From positions 8,512,350 to 8,576,349 of the forward strand of contig CM040452.1 in the NCBI GenBank assembly GCA_022749755.1: 64,000 bases of DNA. Direction: 5' to 3'. The position numbers and the translations under genes are program-made. This stretch comes from Azadirachta indica (Eukaryota > Streptophyta > Magnoliopsida > Sapindales > Meliaceae). Each line of letters begins with the position of its first letter. The first letter of the stretch is position 1. Shown in pieces: positions 51,594 through 64,000 of this stretch. The notes beneath the pieces were generated by a model. It saw only the letters and a program-made list of their open reading frames with translations. It did not search any database and had not been told where the DNA came from.

Positions 51594-52521
51594 CTGAAGC
51601 TCATCATGGTGAATTCAATTGTGTAGAATTAAAGGGATTATAATTTTAATTAGGACTAGATATAAATTTTGAAATGAGTAGTAGGAATACAAACTCTGCA
51701 GAAACTATTAGATATAAACTAAGACAATGTGATAGTATTGATAAAAAAACAGTATCATATGACATCCAATACTAATATGTCACATCAGCTTTTATCTTGA
51801 AATTTGTATGGAGAGTTTGTATCTCTAACATTGTGTTTTCAGGTTAGTACAAAATTGTATACTAATTAAAACAGTACTTACCAGTACTTATATGAGTAAC
51901 AACACTAGACATTTTAATGAATCTTTTTTAAAACGGATTCAAACGGATAAAATAGTTATGCACTTTAATATTTTTTTTTTTAGCGCTTCTAAAGGAACTA
52001 AAATGTCAACATGAAAATGATATTATACAAAAAAACAAATAGAGCTAAGATGAAATTTAGTAGGTTAGAATAGATTGATCTTACTCATTTCTATCCAAGA
52101 TGCCATAATATCCATGAAATGGTAACCAATTACACATTCATATTCATTTAGTTTGAGCATTATCTTACATTGCTTTGATGAGGATTCTTCATATATACAA
52201 CTTTACAGCTATGCTATTTAAGTTTCTGATGTAGGACAATTTTACAATTTAATTAGTTTTGCAAGTCTTTTATTCTTATTAATTCAATTTGTTATTTAAT
52301 TCTTAATTTTCTTATTTAGGTAGGAGTTATATTCTTTATTTGAATTAATTTATAATACTAATTTTTCTCTATTATATATAGAGGACCTATATTAGTTGTT
52401 TGAACAATCTTTCATTCAACAAATATTTCCTCCTTTGGTTTTATCCCTTGTGGACTGTTATTTTAATAATTCTTGTTTCGAGCAGTTAGGATTAAAATGA
52501 CATCTAATTTCATTTGTTAGA

Positions 52522-52577
52522 ACGTTTATCTAACTTAATACGTTAAAAAAGACGTTTATCTAACCTAATACGTTAAA
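52522..52577. repeat. two-copy 26-bp tandem duplication
   Basis: ACGTTTATCTAACTTAATAC plus GTTAAA at 52522-52547 recurs at 52552-52577 with a single T to C change, period 30. Confidence 0.85.
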
Positions 52578-52833
52578 TAACTGAATGAGATTCGGCGTTG
52601 AATAAGGTGCTTTTATCTTACCCGCTATGCCTCATGCATCAGTTTTTTACCGTTGTTGTTGTTTGAGCACTAATCTCATTATCCTCCATTCCATCTACAA
52701 AACGAATGTGCCCCAAAGTAGGAACTAATTGATTAGAACAACTGAAATAGCCTTGCAGTGCACATATATAGCAACAGACTTATGAAGCTACTAACTGCTG
52801 TAAAGCTTAAGGGATTTGTATTGTGTGTGTGCG

Positions 52834-52858
52834 TATATATATATATATATATATATAT
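52834..52858. repeat. (TA)n microsatellite
   Basis: About 25 bases of alternating TA directly after a TGTGTGTGTGCG run. Confidence 0.9.
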
Positions 52859-55710
52859 TGTTTATACTGATTTTTTCATCAATACCCTTATTTTTCTGAG
52901 AAATTACCATTAAAACCTTCTATATATAATACAAACCGTCTTCTACTGCCCAGGTTGCATAGGGTCATGTAATGCACACGATCCTATAATGCACAGGTCA
53001 TGCAATGCATATTCCTAAATACACGACCCTTTGGAGTAAAAGAAGATAAAAGAGAGTGTGTTCTTTTTATTTTTCAAAAACGGTATTCAAGACACTTCTC
53101 ACATCAAAAAGCATAACAGTATAAAAATATTACTAAAGGCATACCTGTGTAAATAACTCAATTTTTAAGGATATTTAAATAATAAATTCGAAAAACTTCA
53201 AAGAATTTCAAAGAAAGGTAGACAAATTCAGGGCTTGTTTAGGATTGTTATAGAGTATAAAACAATATATTTCTATTATGTTGAAAAGATTATAAGTTAC
53301 AAAAAGCGTTGGTTAAATGTTTAGTAAATTTTATTTTTGAAAGTGTTGTGAATTTCGAAGCATTTTACATGCATTAGGCAAATTTTACCATTAGAATGTT
53401 ATGAAAATGCAAATGATTAAAATGAACACAATGCTAAATAAAAATTACTTTCTGTAGGTAGAATATATTTAAACTTTTTTTTTGTTTTGTTATCTTGAAA
53501 TAATTTAAAACAAAATTATATTTGTTCTCAATTATATTTTTAAGAAATAAAAAATATAATAAGCAGAAATGTAATAAAAAGAAAAGAAAAATCTTATTCA
53601 TTTTAGGTTTCAATGATTTTGTTTTCTAATAGAGGTTAAAATCAATAATTATTTTATGGTTAATTTTGAGTTTGTATAATTCATAAATTTTATCTTGATA
53701 AGTAACTTCTTTCCTATTTTTCAAAATTTATTTTAGGATAAAATGATTTTAGTAAATGTTAGCAAACACTTAAAATGACTTTTAACTATTCAAAATTACT
53801 CTTTGACTCTTGTAATTAATAATCCCAGCAGGCCTCAATCCCCAACATCAACAAGGAAAGGCAAAACACCAACACGAAAGGATTGTTGGGAGACACATCA
53901 AGGTATCTTGAAAGATGATATCAATTGTTTACATTGATTTTCAAGACATTATAAAAATGTTAATAAAAGTACAGAGATTTAACAAGATTAGTAACATGTA
54001 AGACACAATCAAGGAACCCTAATGACGAATCAAAAAATGCTATGGCTAGGGGGAGTGGTATTAGAAAAGACAGATAAGTCCTTCCGATCTAGTCATATCA
54101 TTCCTATTTTGGTCATGTTGTCCCCTTGAATGAACATTCTAGTCACTAAAGTACTACTCCAAAAATCGTTACATCTTAAGTGACAAAGTGTTGAATGTAA
54201 GTTCACAAGATGATAATGAAGTGTGAGCGATACTTGAGCAACAAACTGCAGCTTGCTCTGGGTAATAGCAAATTCTTTCATTAGCAAACTCAAGGCCCCG
54301 GAGTAACTGATATAAGGATATACACAACTCAATAGGTGAGGAGAGAGGATAACAATTTACTTATGGATGATGGTTTAGATATGAAAGAAGATACTAGCAA
54401 TGAAAACAAGTAATAAGAAAGATATGGATATTGGATTCAATAAAGAAGTTCATAAACTTTAACATCAACTAATATGAGAGGAATAAAACATGCAAATGGT
54501 TATTGAAATAAGAAAATGTCACTAAGCTAGGATTTTGAAAGCAAATACTGCACTTTCGAAAACTAAATTGCCAATAACAACATCAAAGTAACTGTGTGAA
54601 TATCTCATGCTTATATAGCAAATTGTTATTCTTATTATTATTCCATTCTTTAGTACTTTAGATCCTAATACTAGTGACTTGAATTTATAGAAGATAGCAC
54701 ATTTTAGATCTCAAATCATGTTTGGAAGGGCATCACCTATCTTTCACTAGAAAACCCACTCAGGAGTTTACACAAAATTTGGTAACAGATAAACAGTGGC
54801 AAGCCCTATCGAAGCATCAACTGGTGCTTACTTTTGACCATGGCCATTTTCAAAATTTGGAACTGAATCCTACTAACATTTTAGCATCTTGGAATGCTTT
54901 AATGTGGTATATAATAGTGGATGTGATGAGAAATTGTATTCAATGTTTGAATATTTTTATAGGTAGACAATAGCCAAAAAAATTCTCACGTTTAGATTTT
55001 ATAAATGCTATTTATTTTAGTTCCTTTTTGGTGTTGTTTAATATTTACTCATAAATATGTATGCAAGTATCAGTGCATGTGCTTGTGTGTTGCAGAAAAA
55101 GAAAGAAGCTAATACATGTCTGGTTTAATACTCGAAGAATAATGAGTGTCAAAAATAAAGGAAGAACAAAATATTAAAGCCAGAGCATCATATAAGGAGT
55201 TAGTACTTTTTCTTGTTCATCTGATCACAAGCCTGAATGAGATTATCACATGCAAGTCTCACATGCTCAGCACCAATATTGCAAAATATAGAAGATCCAA
55301 TTTGTACTGGCCAAATGATTGGTGAAATACAAATCTACTTGAAATATGGAGCCAAAGAAAATAAAAATAAGGCAATGAAAAATCAAGTCTTTACAACCTG
55401 TGAAAAGAAACATTTATCAATGGAAAATTTTCACATTCACTTCCACAAATGGTACTTTGCATATTAAAGAATTTCTAACTCTGGCTGACAAACCATTATA
55501 TGTGGGGTGCAGGCATCTAAAACCCTGGATTGGTGCATATGAATAATCAAAGCATATGAATAATTTAAAGTCATCTCCAACATTCCATGTCATTTACTCT
55601 ACATGTAGAGTTCAGAGTCTCCTCTTAGCATGTGTTTGGTACAATGTATTGGACTGCACTAAATTAAACTTATTCCACATTAGTAGGTTTCAAATTGCAA
55701 AAACCTAGAC

Positions 55711-56660
55711 TGTAACAGCCCAGCCCACCAGAGATATTATCCGCTTTGGGCACACAGCCCGTCACGGTTTTGTTTTCAGGCTTTTCAACCTAAAATGCGT
55801 CTACCAGAGGCTGATGTGGGATTTGCCTAAGGTGTCACATACATCTCTCCTTTGCAACTCAGTGTCCTCGTTGAGGTTTGTTACACCATCATTCAAGAGG
55901 ACACGCGAAGAGGCTCTGATACCATTGTAACAGCCCAGCCCATCAAAGATATTTTCTACTTTGGGCAGACAGCCCGTCACGGTTTTATTTTCAGGCTTTT
56001 CAACTCAAAACGCGTCTACTGGAATTAGAGCTTTTTATCTTATATACTGAGTATCTCTCCCGTGCTTTGCCGATGTGAGATTCGCTTAAGGTGTCACATA
56101 CACCCCCCTTTTGGGACTCAGTGTCTTTGTTGAGATTTGCCCCACTATCGTTCAAGAGGACACGCAGAGTGGCTCGATAGCACTTGTAACAACCCAGCCC
56201 ACCAGAAATATTGTCCGCTTTGAGCACACAACCCGTTACAGTTTTGTTTTCAGGCTTTTCAACCCAAAACGTGTCTACTAGGGGTTGGAACTTTTCTATT
56301 TTTATATACCTCAGCGATGACGTTGAGTCTCAAATGGGGGGTGCATGTGACATTTTAGGCGAATCCCACATTGGCAAAGTACGAGAGAGATGCTGGGTAT
56401 ATAAGATAGAAAGCACCAACTCCCAGTAGACGTGTTTTGGGTTGAAAAGCCTGAAAACAAAATCGTGATGGGTTGTGTGCCCAAAGTAGAAAATATCTCT
56501 GGTGGGCTAAGCTGTTACAGTGGTATTAGAACCACTCCGCGTGTCATCTTAAACGATGGTAGGGCAAACCTTAACGAGGATGCTGAGTCTCAAATGGGGG
56601 GTGTATGTGACACCCTACGCAAATCCCACATCGGCAAAGTACAGGAGAGGATGCTGAGTT
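55711..56660. repeat. cluster of TRIM-like LTR units in opposite orientations
   Basis: Three left units begin TGTAACAGCCCAGCCCACC or close variants at 55711, 55926 and 56185. Each is followed by a GGGCACACAGCCCGTCACGG-type block and TTTTCAGGCTTTTCAAC, and the first two also by GGTGTCACATACA and TTCAAGAGGACACGC. Reversed partners occupy about 56300-56660, ending GGTGGGCTAAGCTGTTACA at 56519. At the outer edge of these units stands GGCTCTGATACCAT (55913-55926), or on the right TGGTATTAGAACC (56521-56533). Both are forms of the initiator-tRNA-Met primer site TGGTATCAGAGCC. This identifies the units as LTR-like ends of a very small LTR element family. Short frames across them are artefacts. Confidence 0.75.
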
Positions 56661-59600
56661 GGCAGCACAAAATAGACGAAGGAGTTAGGTGGGTCTCTGT
56701 GGAATTGAATTAGTTTTGGAAGAGTAACATCTAATGATTATAGAAATTAAAATATGTTTTAACTTCCCATGCATTATAGAATGCTATATTTTTCAGTGTT
56801 GTAAAAGTAAAAGCCAACATAAAATTCATGAGAAGAAAAACAACAATTTTCCTTTTGTTATTTATTCGCCTTTTTCATTGCAAATGAAATACATGTTCAT
56901 AACTGGGTGACAAAAGTAAAAAACTAAAGGTAATATTTAATGCTATGTAAGGATCCATTAAACCGTATATATAAATGATGCTAAATAAGACACCCACTTG
57001 TAGAGTCAACCACACACCAGATACATATTCAGACATGTTGGCTTATATAATCACTTAAATTAGAGCATTCGAAATATTTTGTTTCGGAGCAGAAGAGTCA
57101 TATCAACATAATATGCATGACTCTATAAAGAGATTGAAAAACCAAATTCACCTTGAGCTTCTTTTCTTTACTTTTTAGGCTAGCATGGCTAGCTTAAGCA
57201 AATCAACATTAAGAAGATCACTACAAGCATGCAAAATAAGTTATAATATCAGACAAAAAAGAATAAATTACATAAGCTTAAATGGCAACAGTACATGCAG
57301 CTTCTTAATTGCAACAAGACTGCTTTTACACTAATGCAAAACATGCTGGAGTAGGAAGTTTTTTGCTATATAGAAGTTACCTCCAAACACCATTAAAAAC
57401 ACATACATAGAATTCAAAGGTAAAATTCAATATATTTAACTTATGTTGGAACAAGTTTACACAACTTTGGCAAGATCAAATGGCACACACTCAACCAAAC
57501 ACCATAAAATATATAGCAGAATTAATGGCACCGTGGGAGAATAAAATTGCCAATCAAAGTAAACTACAAATTGATAATATGTCACCTTATCAACCAATAA
57601 GTCAACATAGTGTTCAAGCAGTCCTTTAACAATAGACAAAGCCAATTCTGAAATAAAAGTATAAGAAAAACTCTGAATCACTAGGATTGGAAGCAAACTT
57701 TACATAATGGTAAAAAGAAAATAGTTTTGCATGTGATGTACCACCTTTCAATAAACGTTCTACCTGCAATGTGTCTTGTAGACAAACACCGTGGCTAAGA
57801 CACCACGAGTTCAGCATGATACTTTATATAGTTAGCATTTATACTTTGCAATATAACATGAATGACACTGTCAATCACAAATGCTAAAAGAATTCTTTCT
57901 TGCCTTCTTTTCAACCACGAGTACTATCCTCTATTTGATGGTCTAGTAACTAGTAAGGTCAATGCCACAAATATCATTAATAGCTTACATATATTGCTGG
58001 AATACCAAGAAACATATCTCCTAAATGTATTGCGTATAAGGATAATATATTAATAGACACTAATAAACCACCATCATGCATAACGTGACATAAAATACCC
58101 TTTTTTTTGAAAGAAACCATTGACCGAAAAACTGCCTTCAGACAATTGCTTTGTTGATGTAATACTATTTCGCTGGATTCATAACTGAACAAAGAAGAAA
58201 GAAGAAGGAAATTAACAGGAACCAAGCTCCCCTTGCAACATGCTGTAAAATAGAACATAAGAAATTAGTAAAATTTTTACTTCTTTCAATTAATAAAATA
58301 AATGATGAGGATATTTGTAAATTTATTATTAGATTCTGAAATTGAATGAAAGGGTAACATTTTTGGTAGGTAAATCCCACTTAATTGTTCTAAACACTTT
58401 CAAATGGCGCTATTTTTATCCTACTTGACATCATAATTGGCAATATGGGTCCCATCTATTTGAGTTGGTGACAACATGGTAGATCAAGACATATGATATA
58501 TGGTGACGTTTTAAAAGCTGTATGAACTGTCAAGTGGATCCATGCTAATTTGGAAGTATAAAAAGTTCATAAAGGTCGACGAAGTAACTACAACTGTATT
58601 TCATTGTTGAAGAAGAATTATTGAATATTAGTTACGTTAACACCTTAGTAACCAAATCTAGTATAATTTTAGCAGTGCTTTGACAATCGAGGTTAGTTAT
58701 CTTAAACGTATGAATAATCAGAACTGGTACAATTGGACAAATGTTGTAACAAGAGTTTTCTACCTACACCAAGTTATCTGATTTAGCAAGAGGCAAGCTC
58801 AACCCAGACAGTGACAATGTTTGTGTTATGAACATTCATCAAACGAGGTCTTAGTGTTGAGGATGACAAATAGTGGGTCAAGTAGGCTCAAATAAGTAAA
58901 TGAAAGGGGAAAATAAAAAAACTGACCTCCATTTATTTTGTATTTAGGGACTGGTTTCCTATTGCATGCATCCTAGAAAACAAGGAGATAGATTGATTTA
59001 AGAAAGGCTCATATTTATCAAACAATGATGGACATACTCCCTGAACATAACTGTAATAAGGTCTAGTTCTACAAAAATCTTTGACAGACTTCTTTTCTTT
59101 TTATTAAGTAAGCTTTCACTTACTATGTCATAGAAAGGAAATGTAGAAACCTCAGATTATCTAACAGAGAAAAATTAATCATTTTGGAAACATAATATTC
59201 TAACTTTTTACAAGCTATGAAGTTCATATCATATTAAATAATAGCACATGTAAATTTTTCTTTCGTCATTATTTAAAATAGGAAACAAATCATATTACTT
59301 TAATTATTACAAACTGTTTAAATTAAATGCACATTATCTATCCATGACAGCTACTTAGTTGATTAAAAGTAACAACAGTCTTCACTCTTGTGATTGAGAT
59401 GTTAAAAAGTTGAGCACGAGCTCTTATAGAAGTCTTTGGGAGGTCATCTGCAAGCAATATCTTAACTTAATCTGTCATGTTTTTAGGGTAAATGGTACTG
59501 AGAATATCTACTTTTGGGAAGATGGTTTGACTGTAATTGCTCCTCAGTTAAGTTGTTTCCTCATTCTTTTTGGATTGAGCGAATTATAAAATGTGTTGAT

Positions 59601-59830
59601 AAAATCGAGGGTCATTATTTCCCCCAATCTAAGAATTGGAGTTCGAAGCCAACTTTAAAAGAAAGTTAAGCAGGAGAGAAATTTAGGATTATGGACAATT
59701 TAAAATTCACTTTTAAGTGTATCAAAAAATATTTGGAAAGGACATAATGAGTTGCTTTGGAGAATTAGTTTCCTCATGTAATATATTTAATGATTATCTT
59801 GATATAAATCATGCAAACCTTAAAATATTA
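56661..59830. other. intergenic DNA, no gene recognised
   Basis: AT-rich, with many short frames on both strands but no domain, no clear terminal repeats and no RNA gene that I could support. Confidence 0.5.
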
Positions 59831-60053
59831 TGAGGAAAAATGAATGGAGAATTACTATATTCATTACTAATGAATTGGGTTACAACAAGAAACTTATATA
59901 CAAGATATGACAGCCTAAAGTCCATCATAAAATCTCTTACAAATCTGAAAATAATCTACCCAAATATACAGTTAGCTGAATCTCCTAAAAATCATGAAAC
60001 TAAATAAAATATTCTAAAATAAAACTTTTTCAAATTAATTTACATAATTTGAT
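59831..60053 (-). repeat. probable 3' LTR of the copia element
   Basis: Begins right after the polypurine tract and ends TTTTTCCTCA at 59831 on the - strand. The partner LTR is outside the window, so both ends are tentative. Confidence 0.45.
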
Positions 60054-61450
60054 ACTCCCCCTCAAGTTGGTGAATTGATGTCTTCCATTTCAAACTTGCT
60101 AACAATCTCTTGAAACACAGACCCTTTGTGAGAATATCATTTAGTTGATGCTTTAAAGAAATAAATAGAGCACATATTAAGCCGCTTTCAAGTTTCTCTT
60201 TGATAAAGTGCTTGTCAACTTTAATATACTTTGTCCTGTTGTGTTGCACGGGATTGTGAGCTATACTAATATTGTTGTTAGAGTCCAACCTTATTGGTCC
60301 TTCCCACCTTATCTTCAAATAATCAAGAATAATCTTCAGCCATAGTAACTCACAAATTCCCACTACCATTGATCTAAATTCTGACTTTGCGCTTGATTGT
60401 GCAACCATATTTTGTTTTTACTTCTCCATGTTACAAGGTTCCCACCTATAAAAGTACAATATCCTGAGATTGACCTTTTATTGTTTAATGATCCTGCATA
60501 ATCCGTGTTCGTATAGGCTTTTAGAGTCATGTGTTCTTTTCTCTTAAACAGAATACCTTTTTTAGGGTTGCTCTTCAAATACTGCAGAATTCTATGAATA
60601 GTTTTGAGATGCATTTCTTTAGGGTTGTGCATGAATCTACTAACAACACTTATTGTGAATGCGATATCCAGTCTGGTATGTGTCAAATAAATTAGTCTTC
60701 CAACAAGTCTCTGATAAAAAATTTTTATCTACCTCTGAATCTTTGGGTGCATAGCATAGTCCATGATTAAACTCAATAAGTAAGTCCACAGGTTTACATC
60801 CTAGTTTCCTGGTTTCTTTTAGCAAGTCAAATACGTACTTCTGTTGTGAAATGAAAATTCCTTGCTTTGAGTGAGCTACTTCAATACTAAGGAAGTATTT
60901 CAATCTCTCAAGTTCCTTGATAACAAATTCTTTCAGAAGATGTTGTTTTAAGTCATGCATCTCTCTAGCATCTTTGCCTGTAACTATCATGTCGTCAAAA
61001 TACACCAACAGGGCCGTCACTCTCCCTGAATCAGAGTGTCTCACAAATAAGGTGATCACCTTGACTTTGCTTGTATCCTAAGATAATCATCACGTTGGTG
61101 AGTCTTCCAAACTAGGCTCTTGAAGATTGCTTGAGCCCGTAAAATGCCTACTTCAACTTACATACCATATTTTCTTTAGATTCAAACCCAATAGAAACTT
61201 TCATATATATCTCTTCTTCAAGATCCCCATGTAAAAATACATTTTTAGCATTAAACTGTTATAGATTCCATCTGAAATTTGTAGCTAATGACAAAAGAAC
61301 TAGGAGCATATTCATCTTTGTAATTGGTGTAAACGTCTCAAGATAATCAATGCCACAAGTTTGAGTGTATCCTTTGGCAACCAACCTCGCCTTGTATCTT
61401 TCAATCGAATTATCGGACTTATACTTCACAGTAAACACCCATCTCTATCC
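60040..61450 (-). pseudogene. copia reverse transcriptase and RNase H, broken
   Basis: The RT starts near 61420 with ERYKARLVAKGYTQT and IDYLETFTPITKM, then LHGDLEEEIYMKV and YGLKQSSRA. The catalytic pair lies in LLVYFDDMIVTG (about 61000). A frame break near 60690 leads to HTRLDIAFTISVVSRFM, TNTDYAGSLNNKRSISGY and, in a third frame, AQSSAKSEFRSM, VDKHFIKEKLESG and NDILTKGL (RNase H). The first catalytic Asp of the RT palm is Asn here (codon 61251-61253), and stops interrupt the frame at several places, so the enzyme is inactive. Confidence 0.9.
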
Positions 61451-62067
61451 AACTGGTTTAACTCCTTTTACAACTCGGCTAACTTTCAAGTATTATTTTT
61501 CACTAGGGTCTCCATCTCCACCTTTATAGCATCCTCCCATTTCTTGTCCCCTAGTGTCTTAGATAAATTTCTTGAAATGGTTTTTGTATAGAAATTGCTT
61601 AGGAAGGCTTTATGACTTTGGAAGGGGTTTTGGTAGGTCAGGAATAGGTAAAGTGGATGTTTGGTATAAGCTTTAGTTCCTTCTTAAGTGCTATGTGTTG
61701 GTCTACATCACTTGGTTTTTCATGCTCATTTATGGGTTGGCTAGACTAACTGATGATGTATGATCCTCTGTGGTTGTGGTAACAAGGTCAGGAACCTGAT
61801 AGTAGCATGAATAGGGGATTGTACCTGCACAAATTAAGGAACACCAATCTTCTTCTTGGAATAGACCTGCAATGGTTGAGTGTTATCTTGGATTTCCTTA
61901 TCTGACTTAGATGACTTATTAGATGGTACAATAGGAGTACGTTCAATTAGAACAAAAGCTGAGATTGGAACAGACATAGACTTTAAAGAAGTGGACTAAA
62001 TTTCTGGTGTATTAAGAAAGTCAAGAAGAAACGACTCCCTTGCTCTATCTTTGATTAAATTCTTCCT

Positions 62068-63335
62068 CTAAAGATTTGTATGTTGAAAGAAGGACTCATT
62101 CTCAACGACTGTAACATCGACAAAAACTAACAATTTTCTTATGGATGGATGATAATACTTATATCCTTTTTGTGTAAAGAAATAACCAATGAAGACACAA
62201 CGAAGAGCATGTGGATCAAGTTTCCTCTTGTTTTGAGAATGGACCTGAACAAAGGCGACACTACCAAAAATTCTAAGAGTAAGATTATTGGAAGCATAGA
62301 AGTTAGGAAAAAAATCTTGTGAGAACCTCCACGGGAACATGTTTAGAAAACAGTAAGGCTTTTGTAACATCTAGAAGATGATCGTTTGTGCGTTTACCCT
62401 CTTTGTTCTATTATGGGGTATTGACACAAGAGGACTCATGTATAATTCTTTCATTTTGAAAAAATGGAGAGAATTTGATTGAAATAGTCTTTGGCATTGT
62501 CAAAAGAAAATTTGTTAATTCTCACATCAAATTGTGTCTTGATCATGTTGTAAAAGTTGAGAAAAATAGTACCAACATTAGATTTATTTTTTAACAAATA
62601 TAGCCATGTTACTCGAGTACACTCATCAACAAATGAAATAAACCACTCAGCACCAGAAATGTTTGGAACAGTTGAGAGACCCCAAAAATCACTATGAATA
62701 AAAAAAAAAGGATTGAGATTTCTTGTATTACTTATTGAAAAAAGAGCACGTTTGTACTGGGCAAGTTCACAGTCATTACAATGAAAAGACTCTAAATTGG
62801 ACCCTTTGAATAATGAAGGAAACATTAATTTAAGAACACTCAAGGAAGGATGACCTAGATGATGATGATGAAGCCAAATTTTATTGTTGTTGGACATGAC
62901 AGACTTATAAAAGAGTGATGTAGAAAGGGAATCTTCAACTTTAGCTCCTCTATTTTGATTTTCCAGATAATAAAGATTGCCCCTCTTACTAGCATGTACA
63001 ATCTTTCTTTTTGTACCCTGTTCCTGAAACACACAATGTGATGAAGAAAAAGTTACAATGCAATTAGAGTCTTTGGTAAGTTTTTGAATGGAAATTAAAT
63101 TTGCAGACAATCTTAAAACGTGGAGAATATTTTTAAGAGTGAAGGAACTATTTATATAAATGTCTCCTTGGCCGACTACAGTGGTAACTGATCCATCAGT
63201 TATGGTTATTTTTTGGTGGTTGGAACATGGTGCATATAATGTGAAAAACTTAGAGGTGTAAGTCAAATGGTCGATGGCTTTAGAATCTATCACCCAAGTA
63301 TATAGAGAAATTTTTTTTTGAGACACTAATAGCAC
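62068..63335 (-). pseudogene. copia protease and integrase, broken
   Basis: The right end holds the aspartic protease site with context VIDSKAIDHLT, where family members have D-S/T-G; the Gly is replaced by Lys. Then come the GAG-pre-integrase zinc site (HHHLGHPSLSVLK...CNDCELAQYKRA), the integrase core with Asp in IHSDFWG and in FSFDNAKDYF, and after a frame break two adjacent stop codons near 62414. The C-terminal part GSVAFVQVHSQNKRKLDPHA and CVFIGYFFTQKGYKYYHP follows (62370-62068). Confidence 0.9.
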
Positions 63336-64000
63336 AAGAAAAGGAAGAGATATCTGTGAAAGCTGGTGAACAAGTACATGCTGAGGAAGGACATGCTATC
63401 GAGGAAGGTTTCTCAAATGTCTCCAATAAACTCCTCAATTTTTCAAGTCCTTCCTTGTGAAGTCCTAATGCTGGACTATAAGAACTAGAACTCCTGTTAT
63501 CATGTGACTTAGTATTCACAACATGTGTTTGTCCTTTGTCATTGGTATTCCGATTATATCTCTCATAGAGCTTCCAGTAGCAATCCTTAATATCACGGTG
63601 TTTTTTGCAGTATGTGCAAAATGGCTAGTCCTTATTGATAAATTTAAGTTGATTCGCTGGGACAAAAGGTTGAATAGGGCTGGTTTCCTTTACTTCAATA
63701 ACTTTAGCAGCTTTGGTCACCATGGTAGATCTATCTACTTTATCAGTCTCCAGCATAACTTTGTCGTCCTTCTTCCGCGCATATGATTGAAATAGTCTCA
63801 TTTAAAAAGGGCAGGTCCTCTTTTCTCCAAATCTGCAATCTAACAATATCTAACTCAACATTGAGACCAGCAAGAAAATCATAAATGTGATCCTTCTCCA
63901 CAAATTACTTCAACATTGTGGCATCCTCAGTGCAACGCATTTGAATGCATTGATAGTGGTCCATTTCCTGCCACAAGTCTTGCAAGAAAGTTGAATATTC

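Larger units (their letters stand above)
51594..55710. other. intergenic DNA, no gene recognised
   Basis: Mostly AT-rich. 52230-52480 has the feel of an LTR U3/R region (a TATATATAGAGGACCTA stretch followed by TTCATTCAACA), but no matching second LTR, primer site or target duplication was found. Short frames at 54093-54332, 54722-54973 and 55237-55467 show no domain. Confidence 0.5.
59831..64000 (-). mobile_element. Ty1/copia LTR retrotransposon, degenerate, truncated by the window end
   Basis: On the - strand the order is Gag zinc knuckle (63570-63625, CTYCKKHRDIKDC), protease, integrase, reverse transcriptase, RNase H, then a polypurine tract (60054-60070, CCAACTTGAGGGGGAGT on the - strand) and a probable 3' LTR of about 220 bases (59831-60053, ending ...TTTTTCCTCA). 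This is the copia order (integrase before RT). All domains carry stops or frameshifts. The 5' LTR lies beyond the window, so LTR identity and the target duplication cannot be checked. Confidence 0.9.

Noticed and set aside
56000..56713. Three 72-93 aa frames with related sequences
   Set aside because: They are translations of the repeated TRIM-like LTR units, not a gene family.
5000..58000. CRISPR arrays, operons or other prokaryotic-type systems
   Set aside because: No regularly spaced identical repeats with unique spacers and no compact gene strings; the genome is clearly plant nuclear.
61361..61591. 76-aa + strand frame
   Set aside because: Antisense shadow of the copia reverse transcriptase start.

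Overview
The window looks like nuclear DNA of a eudicot plant. It is strongly AT-rich, its one intact gene has 49 small exons separated by GT-AG introns, and the rest is filled with plant transposon families (Mutator-like elements, Ty1/copia, PIF/Harbinger, small MITEs). The one complete gene, on the + strand at 18765-46595, encodes the catalytic subunit of DNA polymerase epsilon (POL2A/TIL1/ESD7-like). The splice model was read by hand and gives one uninterrupted frame of 2,212 residues. It keeps the exonuclease motifs, polymerase motifs A, B and C, the catalytic-half Fe-S cysteines and both C-terminal cysteine clusters. Its short promoter has two E2F-type sites and a perfect inverted pair of telo-box cores, a layout typical of plant S-phase genes.

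1-8142 is AT-rich intergenic DNA. It holds a decayed PIF/Harbinger transposase at the left edge, a degenerate tandem array near 3.1-3.7 kb, a probable non-autonomous CACTA-like element (3.7-5.9 kb) and a near-perfect 43-bp hairpin (4448-4545).

8143-17407 is a nested structure. An outer fold-back element (about 740 bp when joined) is split by an 8.5-kb Mutator-like element (8578-17100) with 113-bp terminal inverted repeats. The inner element carries two convergent broken genes: a + strand DUF1985/Ulp1-protease-like gene whose catalytic Cys is replaced by Tyr, and a - strand mudrA-like transposase. This matches the Kaonashi type of ULP-carrying MULE. Both ends carry dense arrays of a TGCTCGAAAGTA-type motif.

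17408-46603 is the POL2A locus. A degenerate repeat tract lies upstream. A 263-bp MITE with an exact 9-bp target duplication sits in intron 7, a 43-bp tandem repeat in intron 9, and an antisense gag-only copia-type LTR element in intron 24, the longest intron.

46604-64000 is repeat-rich. A 1.2-kb MULE-type MITE has an exact 10-bp target duplication and is inserted in an older repeat whose other copies in the window show the empty site. Next come a decayed DYW-type PPR gene (50355-51593), a cluster of TRIM-like LTR units in opposite orientations (55711-56660), and a broken Ty1/copia element on the - strand (59831 to beyond the window end). No tRNA, rRNA or CRISPR was recognised. Nothing here looks like a prokaryotic-style system. 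The most unusual structures are the nested MULE with its subterminal arrays and the telo-box palindrome in the polymerase promoter.
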